Position numbers and translations under genes: made by a program. Below the pieces are notes generated by a model, which did not search any database, was not told the DNA's origin, and worked only from the letters and a program-made list of their open reading frames with translations. DNA of 50,489 nt from Candidatus Hydrogenedentota bacterium (GTDB lineage: Bacteria; Hydrogenedentota; Hydrogenedentia; Hydrogenedentales; SLHB01): assembly GCA_903925285.1 (NCBI GenBank), contig CAIYET010000230.1, forward strand, positions 1-50,489. The letters are read 5' to 3'. Below are positions 8,217 to 16,367 of this stretch, piece by piece. The number at the start of each line of letters is the position of its first letter. Position 1 is the first letter of the stretch.

Positions 8217-11183
8217 ATGCAAAGCTGCAATAAGATCGAAGTGGCCATGAAGGCGCCGTTGCCGGACCCGACGGGTGCGGGGGTGCGCGGGCGCTTGGCG
8301 GAAGATCTCGGCATCCGCGTCGAGGACGTTCGCGCCATCGATGTCTATACCATCGCCGCCATGCTGAGCGCGGACGAACTCGAACTGGTTCGGACGGAAT
8401 TGTTCACGGATCCGATCATCCAGGAATCGGCGACGAATGCGTCGCTCGCGCGGGATTACGATTACGCGATCGAAGTCGGGTTCTTACCTGGCGTGACGGA
8501 CAATGTGGGCAAGAGTTCTGCAGAAGGCATCGCGGATACGATCGGGCGGCCGCTGAACCCGGGCGAGGCGGTCTATAAGTCGACGCAGTACGCGATTCGC
8601 GGCGTGGCCGATCGTGCGACATGCGAGCGTATCGCGCGTGACGCTCTGGCCAATGAACTGATCCAGCGATGGGTGGTCAAGTCTTCCGCCGAGATGAAGA
8701 CGGTGGGCGGCGCCCCGTTGCTCGGTCTGCCGGTCGTCACGGAACTAAGCGATTCGGAAGTCCGCACGGTCGGTCTTGACGTGTCCGATGCGGAGCTTGT
8801 GGCGTTGAGCCGCGACCGGATGCTGGCGCTCGAATTGCATGAAATGAAGACCATTCAGGCCCACTTCCGCGCTCCGTCGGTGCGCGCCAAGCGCCAAGCC
8901 GCCGGGTTGCCGTGCGAACCGACCGACATCGAACTCGAGATCCTGGCGCAAACGTGGTCCGAACATTGCAAGCACAAGATCTTCAACGCGATCATCGATT
9001 ATACGGACGAGAAGGGCGATACACGCCAAATCGACAGTCTTTTCAACACCTATGTCAAGGCGACGACCGACGAGGTGGGCAAGACGATCGATTGGCTCGT
9101 CAGCGTGTTTCACGACAACGCGGGTATCATCCGCTTCGACAACGACTGGAATTTCGCGCTCAAGGCCGAAACGCACAACAGCCCCTCGGCGCTCGATCCG
9201 TACGGCGGCGCGATTACGGGTATCGTGGGCGTCAACCGCGACATTCTCGGCGCGGGGATGGGCTGCAAATGCATTCTGAACACGGACGTTTTCTGTTTTG
9301 CGTCGCCGTTCTACGACGGCGCGATTCCGCCGCGCCTATTCCATCCGAGACGGGTATTGCGCGGCGTGCATCAAGGCGTGAAGGACGGCGGCAACCAGAG
9401 CGGCATCCCGGATGTCAACGGCGCGATCGTATTTCACGAGCGTTTCCTGGGCAAGCCGTTGGTTTTCTGCGGGACGGGCGGCATGATCCCCGCCATCGTT
9501 GCGGGAAAACCGAGTCATGAAAAGGGCGCGCAACCCGGCGACCGGATCGTGATGACCGGCGGGCGCATCGGCAAGGACGGGATCCACGGCGCGACGTTTT
9601 CATCCGAGGAACTGCACGCGGGTTCGCCGGCGACGGCGGTGCAAATCGGCGATCCGATTACGCAGAAGAAGATGGCGGATTTTATCATCGAGGCGCGCGA
9701 CCTTGGTTTGTTTACCTGCATCACGGACGACGGTGCGGGCGGATTGTCGTCGAGCATCGGCGAGATGGCGCGGGTTCCGGGCGGCTGCGAAGTCCATCTT
9801 GAATGCGCCCCGGTGAAATACGCGGGCCTTGCGCCATGGGAAATATTCTTGTCCGAGGCCCAGGAGCGCATGACCGTCTCGGTGCCGCCGGACAAACTCG
9901 GCGCGTTCATGGAACTCGCGAAGCGGCGTGCGGTCGAAGCGACGGACTTGGGCGTATTCACCGCTTCGGGCCTGTTGGAGTGCTACTACGACGGCAAGCG
10001 GATCGCGGCGCTCGATATGGAATTCCTGCACGAGGGCGTTCCGAAGATGCATCTCAAGGCGCAATGGACGCCTCCGATTCTGGTGCCGGAAATCCTCATC
10101 GAAGAGTCGGACCTGACCTCGGCGCTAAAGGCGGTTCTCGGCTCGCTCAACGTTTGCAGTAAAGAGACGTTCGTGCGGATGTACGATCACGAGGTTTTGG
10201 CGCAGAGCGTCCTGAAACAGTTCCAGGGCGTCGACCACGACGGACCGGGCGACGCGGGCGTCATCCGGCCTATCGCCGGCTCGAAACGCGGGCTGGCCAT
10301 AGCGTGCGGCATCACGCCGAAGTACAGCGACCTCGATACGTATTGGATGATGGCGTGCTCGATCGACGAAGCCGTGCGAAACCTGATTGCCGTCGGCGCG
10401 AAGCTCGGCGCAATCGCCGGTCTGGACAACTTCTGCTGGCCCGACCCGGTCCAGAGCGAAAAAACGCCGGACGGTGCGTTCAAACTCGCGCAACTGGTCC
10501 GCTGTTGCGAAGCGTTATACGATGTCTGCGTGACGTATGGCATCCCGCTGATCAGCGGCAAGGACAGCATGAAGAACGACTACAGAATCGGCGATACGAA
10601 GATCTCGATCCCGCCGACCGTGCTGTTCACCGCTGCGGCGATCTTGCCGGACGCGACGAAGACGGTCTCGATGGACGTCAAGCGCCCCGGAGACGTGGTT
10701 TACGTGCTGGGCGAGACGCGCGACGAAATGGGCGGCAGCGAATACCTGGCGCTGAAAGGCCGGTTGGGCGCTAATGTCCCGAAGCTGGAACCGATGAAGG
10801 CGCGCGCGCTGTACACGGCATTGTCGCAGGCGATCGGGCGGGGGCTTGTGGCCTCGTGCCACGATTGCAGCGATGGCGGTCTGGGCGTTGCGCTTGCGGA
10901 ATCGGCCTTCGCAGGCGGCTACGGCATGTCGCTCGATCTCGCGGCGATTGGCGTGTCCAACGCGGCGGTGGCGCTATTCAGCGAATCCCAAAGCCGCTTC
11001 GTCGTCACGGTAAATCCGAGCGACACGGCGGTATTCGAGTCGGCACTTATGAATTGCCCGGCCCTGCGGCTTGGCGTGGTAACGCCCGACGACCGGTTCG
11101 AAATCGCCGGCCCGAACGGCGCAACGGTCCGCGCAACGCTCGCCGAATTGAAGGAAGCGTGGCAGCGGCCCTTGAGGTGGTAG
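8217..11183 (+). CDS. purL: Phosphoribosylformylglycinamidine synthase, fused PurS-PurL
   Basis: 988 residues, longer than free PurL (~720-750) and shorter than the proteobacterial PurL with glutaminase (~1290). The first ~220 residues carry a PurS-like region ('VGFLPGVTDNVGKSSAEGI..TIGRPL' and following), the rest is the ATP-dependent synthase. 'AQTWSEHCKHK' (~245), 'KAETHNSPSALDPYGGAITG' (~315) and 'GGRIGKDGIHGATFSS' (~425) are PurL signatures. The glutaminase is the separate next gene, purQ, two bases downstream, so this is the PurSL + PurQ arrangement. It makes formylglycinamidine ribonucleotide. ATG 8217 is used; an in-frame ATG (MKAPLPDP) 30 bases on is possible. Confidence 0.92.
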   Translation: MQSCNKIEVAMKAPLPDPTGAGVRGRLAEDLGIRVEDVRAIDVYTIAAMLSADELELVRTELFTDPIIQESATNASLARDYDYAIEVGFLPGVTDNVGKSSAEGIADTIGRPLNPGEAVYKSTQYAIRGVADRATCERIARDALANELIQRWVVKSSAEMKTVGGAPLLGLPVVTELSDSEVRTVGLDVSDAELVALSRDRMLALELHEMKTIQAHFRAPSVRAKRQAAGLPCEPTDIELEILAQTWSEHCKHKIFNAIIDYTDEKGDTRQIDSLFNTYVKATTDEVGKTIDWLVSVFHDNAGIIRFDNDWNFALKAETHNSPSALDPYGGAITGIVGVNRDILGAGMGCKCILNTDVFCFASPFYDGAIPPRLFHPRRVLRGVHQGVKDGGNQSGIPDVNGAIVFHERFLGKPLVFCGTGGMIPAIVAGKPSHEKGAQPGDRIVMTGGRIGKDGIHGATFSSEELHAGSPATAVQIGDPITQKKMADFIIEARDLGLFTCITDDGAGGLSSSIGEMARVPGGCEVHLECAPVKYAGLAPWEIFLSEAQERMTVSVPPDKLGAFMELAKRRAVEATDLGVFTASGLLECYYDGKRIAALDMEFLHEGVPKMHLKAQWTPPILVPEILIEESDLTSALKAVLGSLNVCSKETFVRMYDHEVLAQSVLKQFQGVDHDGPGDAGVIRPIAGSKRGLAIACGITPKYSDLDTYWMMACSIDEAVRNLIAVGAKLGAIAGLDNFCWPDPVQSEKTPDGAFKLAQLVRCCEALYDVCVTYGIPLISGKDSMKNDYRIGDTKISIPPTVLFTAAAILPDATKTVSMDVKRPGDVVYVLGETRDEMGGSEYLALKGRLGANVPKLEPMKARALYTALSQAIGRGLVASCHDCSDGGLGVALAESAFAGGYGMSLDLAAIGVSNAAVALFSESQSRFVVTVNPSDTAVFESALMNCPALRLGVVTPDDRFEIAGPNGATVRATLAELKEAWQRPLRW

Positions 11184-11185
11184 AC

Positions 11186-11986
11186 GTGACGGTACAAGCG
11201 ATAGTCCTGACGGGATTCGGTATCAACTGCGACGCGGAAACCGAAAACGCCTTGGCGCGTGCAGGCGCGAAGACTGAGCGTATTCATCTAAACGATCTGA
11301 TCGCGCGGCCGGAGTTGCTCGACAGCCGTCATATCATGGCGATACCCGGCGGGTTTTCGTTCGGCGACGACGTCGCTTCGGGCAAAATTCTCGCGAATCG
11401 TCTACGTTACCGGCTCGGTGGGCCAATCAAGCGTTTCATCGCCGACGGGAAACTGGTCATCGGGATCTGCAACGGATTCCAGGTCATGGTCAAGATGGGC
11501 ATCCTGCCGCTGTTCGACGGCGAATTCGTCCAGGAAACCACGCTGACCAACAACGATTCGGGCCGTTTCGAAAACCGCTGGGTCCACTTGAAGACGGCTC
11601 CGGAAACGCGGTGCGTGTGGTTGCGCGGAATCGAGGGACTCGAATTGCCGATACGACACGGCGAAGGCAAATTCATCCCTCGCGACGCGGGCGTCCTCGA
11701 ACGACTCGATTCGAGCGGCATGATCGCGTTGCGTTATTGCACGGCAGCCGGCGAACCGGCCAAGGGCGCGTTTCCATCGAATCCAAATGGCGCCATCGAC
11801 GATATCGCCGGGATATGCGACCCGTCTGGGCGGATCTTCGGATTGATGCCGCATCCCGAAGCCTACGTCGAACGGACCAACCACCCACGCTGGACGCGCG
11901 AGGTCCTGCCCGAAGAAGGCGCGGGCCTTCAGGTATTTCGCAACGCAGTCGAATACGCGCACGCGCATCTAGCCACGAGCGCGTGA
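11186..11986 (+). CDS. purQ: Phosphoribosylformylglycinamidine synthase glutaminase subunit
   Basis: About 266 residues, a class I glutamine amidotransferase that supplies ammonia to PurL. Nucleophile Cys95 lies in 'GICNGFQVM', the catalytic pair His223 and Glu225 in 'LMPHPEAYVERTNHPRW', and 'AIPGGFSFGDDVASGK' is a PurQ hallmark. The frame is open far upstream, but only as a shadow of purL. The start chosen is GTG at 11186, with GAGGTGG five bases upstream inside the last codons of purL; GTG 11177 is an alternative. The two-base gap from purL fits equal production of the two subunits. Confidence 0.93.
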   Translation: MTVQAIVLTGFGINCDAETENALARAGAKTERIHLNDLIARPELLDSRHIMAIPGGFSFGDDVASGKILANRLRYRLGGPIKRFIADGKLVIGICNGFQVMVKMGILPLFDGEFVQETTLTNNDSGRFENRWVHLKTAPETRCVWLRGIEGLELPIRHGEGKFIPRDAGVLERLDSSGMIALRYCTAAGEPAKGAFPSNPNGAIDDIAGICDPSGRIFGLMPHPEAYVERTNHPRWTREVLPEEGAGLQVFRNAVEYAHAHLATSA

Positions 11987-12009
11987 TTTTGCGCGAAAGG
12001 ATTATCTCT

Positions 12010-13200
12010 ATGTTCGCAGGATTTCATGTTCGGGGTTTGGGGTTTGGGGCTTGGGGTATGGGGAAAAGAATGTCGCAACTGGAACCCCAAACCCCAAACC
12101 CCAAACCCCAAACCCCATTCCGCCGGCTGACGCCTGCTCTCGTCGTACTACTTGCCGCGTGCGTCGGCTGCGGGTTCATTGCCGACAAGGATCAGATCCG
12201 CGTCGCGAAGTTCAAGAACCGGTATATCACACGTGGCGAACTGGCCAAGGTCGTCCGCGACATGCCCGACGAGGAGCGCGTGATGAAGAATCGCGGCGAC
12301 ATGCTGCGCATTCTCACCAACTATATCGACAACCAAATCAAAGTGCCGCTAGGCCAGGAAGTCGAGGAACAATTCAAGAGCCGGGGCCAAACGCTGCTCC
12401 CGCGCACAACCGCCATGCAGCAGTACTTTCAAAAACACACGGACGATAATTACGCCGCCATGTACACCGCGCAGGACCCCGCGAGTACCGGCATATCCAA
12501 AGAACAACTGGACATAGCCAAGCAGCAGATGGATAACGAGATCGACGAACTGTACGAGAAGCTGCTGGGCGACATGGCGGTGGGATACAAAGCGGTCGAG
12601 GCGTTCAAGTCCAAGACGATGACGATTGCGGATGCGGAGTACGAGCAGGAGTATCGACTGCGCAAGGACGAACTCAAGAAGCTCGAATGGGTCAAGTTCC
12701 TGGCCATCCGTTTTCAATCCGAGCAGCCCGATGCCGAGAAGGAAGCGGCAAACGTCCGGCGTCGGATCGACGCGGGCGAATCGTTCGACGCCGTCGCGCA
12801 GGAATGCAAGGCCAAGGACGCGGCTTCGGTGCTCGAATCCGAGATCGAGAACAATCCAAAACTCACGCGGTTTGCATCGTTTTGGAACGACGTTTCCGGG
12901 CGCAATACGGGCGATATCGCCGGACCGGTCTATCTCCCGGACTACCAGGTCATCGGCACGACGGATGGCAAGGGGAAGCAAACGCTGCAAAACATGCCCG
13001 CCGTCTACATGGTGCTGAAGGTGCTCGATCACCGACCGGAAACCCCGATGTCGCTCGACGAGGCGAAGCCGCAATTGGCGCCGACGGTTCTGATCGGCAA
13101 AATGATGGCGGAATTGCGCAAGCAGAACGGCGTCGAGATTTACGAAAAGAAACTACCCGATCCCGCCATGTTCGGCGAGCGGGCCGACAAACCATTCTGA
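12010..13200 (+). CDS. Parvulin/SurA-like peptidyl-prolyl isomerase lipoprotein
   Basis: 396 residues from ATG 12010, supported by AAAGGA eight bases upstream. The first ~38 residues are unusual, encoded by a GGGGTTT/CCCCAAA array, and include 'EPQTPNPKPQTPF'. Then comes a lipoprotein signal 'ALVVLLAAC' with Cys51 as the likely lipidated residue. The rest is helical and Gln/Glu/Lys-rich (SurA-N-like 'GELAKVVRDMPDEERV', ~75-200), followed by a PpiC-like segment 'FLAIRFQSEQ...VRRRIDAGESFDAVAQEC' (~235-275) and 'PAVYMVLKVLDHRPE'. The likely job is folding of exported proteins. An ATG at 12058 would shorten the odd leader but not remove the Pro-rich repeat. Confidence 0.7.
   Translation: MFAGFHVRGLGFGAWGMGKRMSQLEPQTPNPKPQTPFRRLTPALVVLLAACVGCGFIADKDQIRVAKFKNRYITRGELAKVVRDMPDEERVMKNRGDMLRILTNYIDNQIKVPLGQEVEEQFKSRGQTLLPRTTAMQQYFQKHTDDNYAAMYTAQDPASTGISKEQLDIAKQQMDNEIDELYEKLLGDMAVGYKAVEAFKSKTMTIADAEYEQEYRLRKDELKKLEWVKFLAIRFQSEQPDAEKEAANVRRRIDAGESFDAVAQECKAKDAASVLESEIENNPKLTRFASFWNDVSGRNTGDIAGPVYLPDYQVIGTTDGKGKQTLQNMPAVYMVLKVLDHRPETPMSLDEAKPQLAPTVLIGKMMAELRKQNGVEIYEKKLPDPAMFGERADKPF
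12032..12116 (+). repeat. GGGGTTT/CCCCAAA heptamer arrays inside a coding region; G-quadruplex candidate
   Basis: Five GGGG tracts occur at exact 7-base spacing (12032, 12039, 12046, 12053, 12060), then a 21-base spacer, then five CCCC tracts at the same spacing (12085 to 12116). The G half can form a four-tetrad quadruplex in DNA or mRNA; the two halves can instead pair as a long hairpin. The array starts 22 bases after the start codon of the lipoprotein gene and is translated. Confidence 0.9.
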
Positions 13201-13255
13201 TATGCTGCGCCCGCCGCATGCGCATGAAACAGGTTGTAGCAAAAAGGAAGCCTAC

Positions 13256-13303
13256 GTATAGGACGAATAGGACCTATATGTCATATACGTCCTATACGGT
13301 CCT
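13256..13303 (+). repeat. 9-mer array (TATAGGACx) with inverted part, hisS leader
   Basis: Units of the type TATAGGACG and AATAGGACC are followed by partly complementary units (TATACGTCC, TATACGGTCC), giving a weak hairpin. The same 9-mer family recurs at 49816-49855. It ends just before the hisS Shine-Dalgarno AAGGAGA. Confidence 0.75.
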
Positions 13304-13321
13304 GATTCCCAAGGAGATCTC

Positions 13322-14773
13322 ATGAAGGACATCGAACAGAAAATGACGAAGGTCGAAGCGCGGACTGTCAAGGGCTGCCAGGACCTCTTTCCGGAGGATA
13401 TGATTCCGCGCAAGAAGGTCATTCGCGACATCGAGGCCGTTTTCGAGAAGTATGGATTCCTGCCCATCGAGACGCCCGCACTCGAACACCTCGAAACGTT
13501 GCTCGGCGCGGGCGGCGAGGAAACCAACAAGGAACTGTTCCGTCTCGAAAGCCCCGAAGGCGAACCGATCGCCTTGCGCTTCGATATGACGGTCCCATTC
13601 GCGCGGCTGCTCGCCCAATACCCGGACAAGCTCAAGACGCCGTTCCGCCGGTACGCCTGCGGTCCCGTCTGGCGTGCGGACAAACCGGGGCCGGGACGGT
13701 TCCGGCAGTTCACCCAATTCGATATCGACGCGGCAGGTTCCGAGTCCGTCGCGGTCGACGCCGAGATCGTCGCGATCATGACGGAGGTCATGCGCGCCGT
13801 CGGCGTCGAGGATTTCACGGTGCTGGTCAACAACCGAAAGGTGGTCGATGCGCTGCTGTACGGACACAACGTCCGTTGTCCCGCCCGCCACAGGCACGTG
13901 TTGCGCGTGGTCGACAAATTGGCGAAGGTGGGCCTCGAAAACGTCCGCCTGGAACTTGGCGAAGGCCGAATCGACGAATCCGGCGACCCGATCCCCGGCG
14001 TCAAACTCGACGCCGAAACGATCGACGGTCTTCTGGCGTTTCTCGCAATCAAGGCCGATACCCGGCGCGGCATCGTGGACGCCATGGCCGCCGCATTGCC
14101 GCCCGGCGAGCAGACGACTTCGGCCTTGGCGGAAATGGAGGAACTGGCCTCGAGCCTCGACGCGCTCGGTGTCGACGAGAAGCACGCCGTGTTCTCGCCA
14201 AGCCTCGCGCGCGGTCTCGACTATTACACCGGGCCGGTCTTCGAGACGATCCTGCCCAACGCGCCTGAATTTGGCGCCGTCATGGGTGGCGGACGCTACA
14301 ACCAGCTTGTGGCGCGCTTTCTCGACGAGCCGATCCCGTGTACAGGAATGTCTGTCGGACTCGACCGTCTTGTGGCGGCATTGCAACACACAGGTGTGGT
14401 ATTGGCAGCCAAAACAACCGTCCAGGCGCTGATTATGACCTTGGGCAACGTACCAGTCGCCGAGGCCATGCGAACCGCCGCGGAACTGCGCAAGAACGGT
14501 ATTCGCACCGAAGTCTATTTCGGCGCGAAACGTTCGCTCAAAGCCCAACTCTCGCACGCCGACCGCTTCGCAATTCCCGTAGCGGTCATCCTGGGCGAAG
14601 ACGAACTTGCCAAAGGCATGGTATCGGTCAAAGACCTGATGGCGGGCAAACAACAGCGCGCCGACATCGCCGACCACGACGCGTACCGCCAGGCCGGCAA
14701 GACCGCGCAGGTGACTATCCCCCGCTCGGATTTGGTCGACTCAGTCAAGAGTCTTGTCGGCGACTTGACGTAA
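13322..14773 (+). CDS. hisS: Histidyl-tRNA synthetase
   Basis: 483 residues. This class II aminoacyl-tRNA synthetase charges tRNA-His. Motif 1 lies near 'PIETPALEHLETLLG'. Motif 2 lies in 'RRYACGPVWRADKPGPGRFRQF' (split here by reading: RYACGPVW, then GRFRQFTQFDID). The histidine-specific 'RGLDYYTGPVFE' and motif 3 'GMSVGLDRLV' follow. The C-terminal 'IMTLGNVPVAEAM..LRKNGIRTEVYFG' is the anticodon-binding domain. AAGGAGA sits four bases before the ATG. The last codons also hold the -35 box of the brnT promoter. Confidence 0.95.
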   Translation: MKDIEQKMTKVEARTVKGCQDLFPEDMIPRKKVIRDIEAVFEKYGFLPIETPALEHLETLLGAGGEETNKELFRLESPEGEPIALRFDMTVPFARLLAQYPDKLKTPFRRYACGPVWRADKPGPGRFRQFTQFDIDAAGSESVAVDAEIVAIMTEVMRAVGVEDFTVLVNNRKVVDALLYGHNVRCPARHRHVLRVVDKLAKVGLENVRLELGEGRIDESGDPIPGVKLDAETIDGLLAFLAIKADTRRGIVDAMAAALPPGEQTTSALAEMEELASSLDALGVDEKHAVFSPSLARGLDYYTGPVFETILPNAPEFGAVMGGGRYNQLVARFLDEPIPCTGMSVGLDRLVAALQHTGVVLAAKTTVQALIMTLGNVPVAEAMRTAAELRKNGIRTEVYFGAKRSLKAQLSHADRFAIPVAVILGEDELAKGMVSVKDLMAGKQQRADIADHDAYRQAGKTAQVTIPRSDLVDSVKSLVGDLT

Positions 14774-14800
14774 CTACGTTTTGTAGGTATAATTGTCATG
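14765..14800 (+). promoter_or_regulatory. brnTA promoter implying a leaderless brnT transcript
   Basis: TTGACG at 14765-14770 overlaps the hisS stop, followed by a 17-base spacer and TATAAT at 14788-14793. The brnT ATG is at 14798, so the expected start point falls on or within two bases of the ATG and leaves no room for a Shine-Dalgarno. The spacer holds CTAC-N5-GTAG, a possible operator half-site pair for BrnA. Confidence 0.65.
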
Positions 14801-15115
14801 GCGTTCGAATGGGACGAAGCGAAGAACGAGGAGAACGTTCGAAAACATCATATCGATTTCGCGGATGCCTGTTCCATCTTCGACGCTCCCATCTACATTA
14901 GATGCGATACGAGGAAAGAATATGGCGAAGATCGCTGGATAGCAACGGGCCTTCTCGGAAACATGATCGTGATCGTCGTTTTCATTGAGAGAAGGCGTGG
15001 GATTATCCGTATCATCTCCGCCCGAAAGGCAGACAGAGATGAGCGTGAAGAACTCGAAGAAGAAATCGCGAACAGATTGGGAATTTCTCGCCGACGAATC
15101 CGACGAAGGAATTGA
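14798..15115 (+). CDS. brnT: BrnT family toxin
   Basis: 105 residues. The N-terminus 'FEWDEAKNEENVRKHHIDF' is the canonical BrnT signature, and 'IIRIISARKADRDEREELE' matches the conserved 'RIISAR..' C-terminal part. BrnT is a ribonuclease of the RelE-like fold that halts translation and is neutralised by BrnA (established for Brucella). At ~105 residues it is slightly longer than average (90-95), with an Arg-rich tail. The brnA frame begins inside the 3' end, overlapping by 77 bases. The promoter places the transcript start at the ATG. Confidence 0.88.
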   Translation: MAFEWDEAKNEENVRKHHIDFADACSIFDAPIYIRCDTRKEYGEDRWIATGLLGNMIVIVVFIERRRGIIRIISARKADRDEREELEEEIANRLGISRRRIRRRN

Positions 15116-15311
15116 TTACTCGGATATTCCGAAACTCGGCCCGGATTTCTGGAAGAACGCGACGTTGCGGCTGCCGGAAAAAAAGACAAGCATTACGTTG
15201 CGATTGGACCCGGAAGTGATTGCATGGTTCCGGATGTCGGGCCGCGGATATCAGACGCGCATCAACGCCGTGCTCCGCTCCTACATACAGGCTTCGCGGA
15301 AAAGCGCATAG
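15039..15311 (+). CDS. brnA: BrnA family antitoxin
   Basis: 90 residues from ATG 15039 (MSVKNSKKKSR). BrnA features: an acidic toxin-binding segment 'FLADESDEGIDYSDIPKLGPDFWKNA' (given as parts FLADESDE and DYSDIPKLGPDFW), then the ribbon-helix-helix DNA-binding part 'KTSITLRLDPEVIAWFR' and 'GYQTRINAVLRSYI'. It neutralises BrnT and usually represses the operon promoter. The 77-base overlap with brnT in another frame is larger than usual for this pair. An in-frame ATG at 14985 has no family support. Confidence 0.86.
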   Translation: MSVKNSKKKSRTDWEFLADESDEGIDYSDIPKLGPDFWKNATLRLPEKKTSITLRLDPEVIAWFRMSGRGYQTRINAVLRSYIQASRKSA

Positions 15312-15327
15312 GAACTTGTTGCAGAGG

Positions 15328-16296
15328 ATGCTGCCCGAAACCTCTCATTTTCTTGTCGTCCCCTCCCGTATTGTCTTGGGTGCGGCAACGTTCGGCTCCG
15401 AGATCGACCGCGCGACGAGTTTCGCCGTGCTCGATGCGTACGTCGAAGGCGGCGGCAACTTCATCGACACCGCGCACATTTACGCGGCGTGGCTCGAGGA
15501 CGGCTGGGGCGCGAGCGAGCGGACTGTCGGCGAATGGCTGAAGGCGCACGGGGCACGCGGTTCGGTCGTCATCGCGACCAAGGGCGGTCATCCGCCGATG
15601 GACAACATGGCGAACGGACGTTGCGACCGCGCGTCGCTCGAACAGGATCTCGATGATAGTCTCGAACGTCTCGGGATCGATTGCGTGGACTTATACTGGC
15701 TCCATCGCGACGATCCTGCACGACCCGTCGATGAAATTCTGGATGCGCTCGCCGGATTCGTCCGCGCCGGGCGCATTCGCGCGTACGGCGTGTCCAACTG
15801 GACATCCGCGCGCATCGACGCCGCCCGCGCCTGCGCGAAAGCGAAGGGCCTCCCACCTGTCGTTGCCAATCAAATCGGCTGGGCCTTGGCGGATCACCCG
15901 ACGCAGTACGCCGAAGTCTCGCCGATGGTTTATATGGACGATGCGTTTTTCCAGTGGCATATCGCGTCGCAACTTCCCCTCGCCGCCTACTCGTCGCAAG
16001 CCACAGGCTATTTCGGCGAAACCAACGCCGCTTGGGCGCAAGGCGGCTTTCAGGGTCCCGCACCGCGCGGCAAAGGATTCGATTCGCCCGTTGGCAGGAA
16101 ACGGCTGCTCACCGCGATCGCCTTGGCGCGTCGGAAAGGCTGCACGCCCACCCAAATCGCTCTTGCATACCTATTGCATCAACCGTTTCACGTCTCCCCC
16201 ATCGCCAGCAGCAGCCATCCGGAGCGTATTCGCGACGCCCTCGGAGCAACGGCTGTTTCCCTCACCGCAAATGAAGTCGCATCGCTGGCACAGTAG
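15328..16296 (+). CDS. Aldo/keto reductase
   Basis: About 322 residues, an (alpha/beta)8 NADPH-dependent oxidoreductase. The AKR tetrad is visible: Asp and Tyr in 'FIDTAHIYAAW', Lys in 'VVIATKGGH', and His in 'DLYWLHRDDP'. 'RIRAYGVSNW' is the conserved strand-6 motif and 'IASSSHPERIRDAL' the cofactor-phosphate region. The substrate cannot be named; it resembles the oxidoreductases in sugar-utilisation loci. The start at ATG 15328 has AGAGG directly before it, an unusually short spacing; the family N-terminus supports it. It lies between BrnA and a 10-mer repeat, followed by the LacI regulator on the other strand. Confidence 0.88.
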   Translation: MLPETSHFLVVPSRIVLGAATFGSEIDRATSFAVLDAYVEGGGNFIDTAHIYAAWLEDGWGASERTVGEWLKAHGARGSVVIATKGGHPPMDNMANGRCDRASLEQDLDDSLERLGIDCVDLYWLHRDDPARPVDEILDALAGFVRAGRIRAYGVSNWTSARIDAARACAKAKGLPPVVANQIGWALADHPTQYAEVSPMVYMDDAFFQWHIASQLPLAAYSSQATGYFGETNAAWAQGGFQGPAPRGKGFDSPVGRKRLLTAIALARRKGCTPTQIALAYLLHQPFHVSPIASSSHPERIRDALGATAVSLTANEVASLAQ

Positions 16297-16303
16297 TAGC
16301 CAT

Positions 16304-16360
16304 GGGACGAACACGGACGAGCACGGACGAACACGGACGAACACGGACGAACACGGACGC
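16304..16360. repeat. 10-mer tandem repeat (GAACACGGAC)
   Basis: About five copies of GAACACGGAC, with one GAGCACGGAC variant, fill the convergent gap between the aldo/keto reductase stop and the LacI-family stop. The unit length differs from the 7-mers elsewhere. No stem or T-tract is seen. Confidence 0.85.
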
Positions 16361-16367
16361 TCTTTTC

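Noticed and set aside
12032-12116. Telomere sequence
   Set aside because: GGGGTTT resembles ciliate telomeres, but it lies inside a bacterial gene with its complement alongside, so it is a local repeat.
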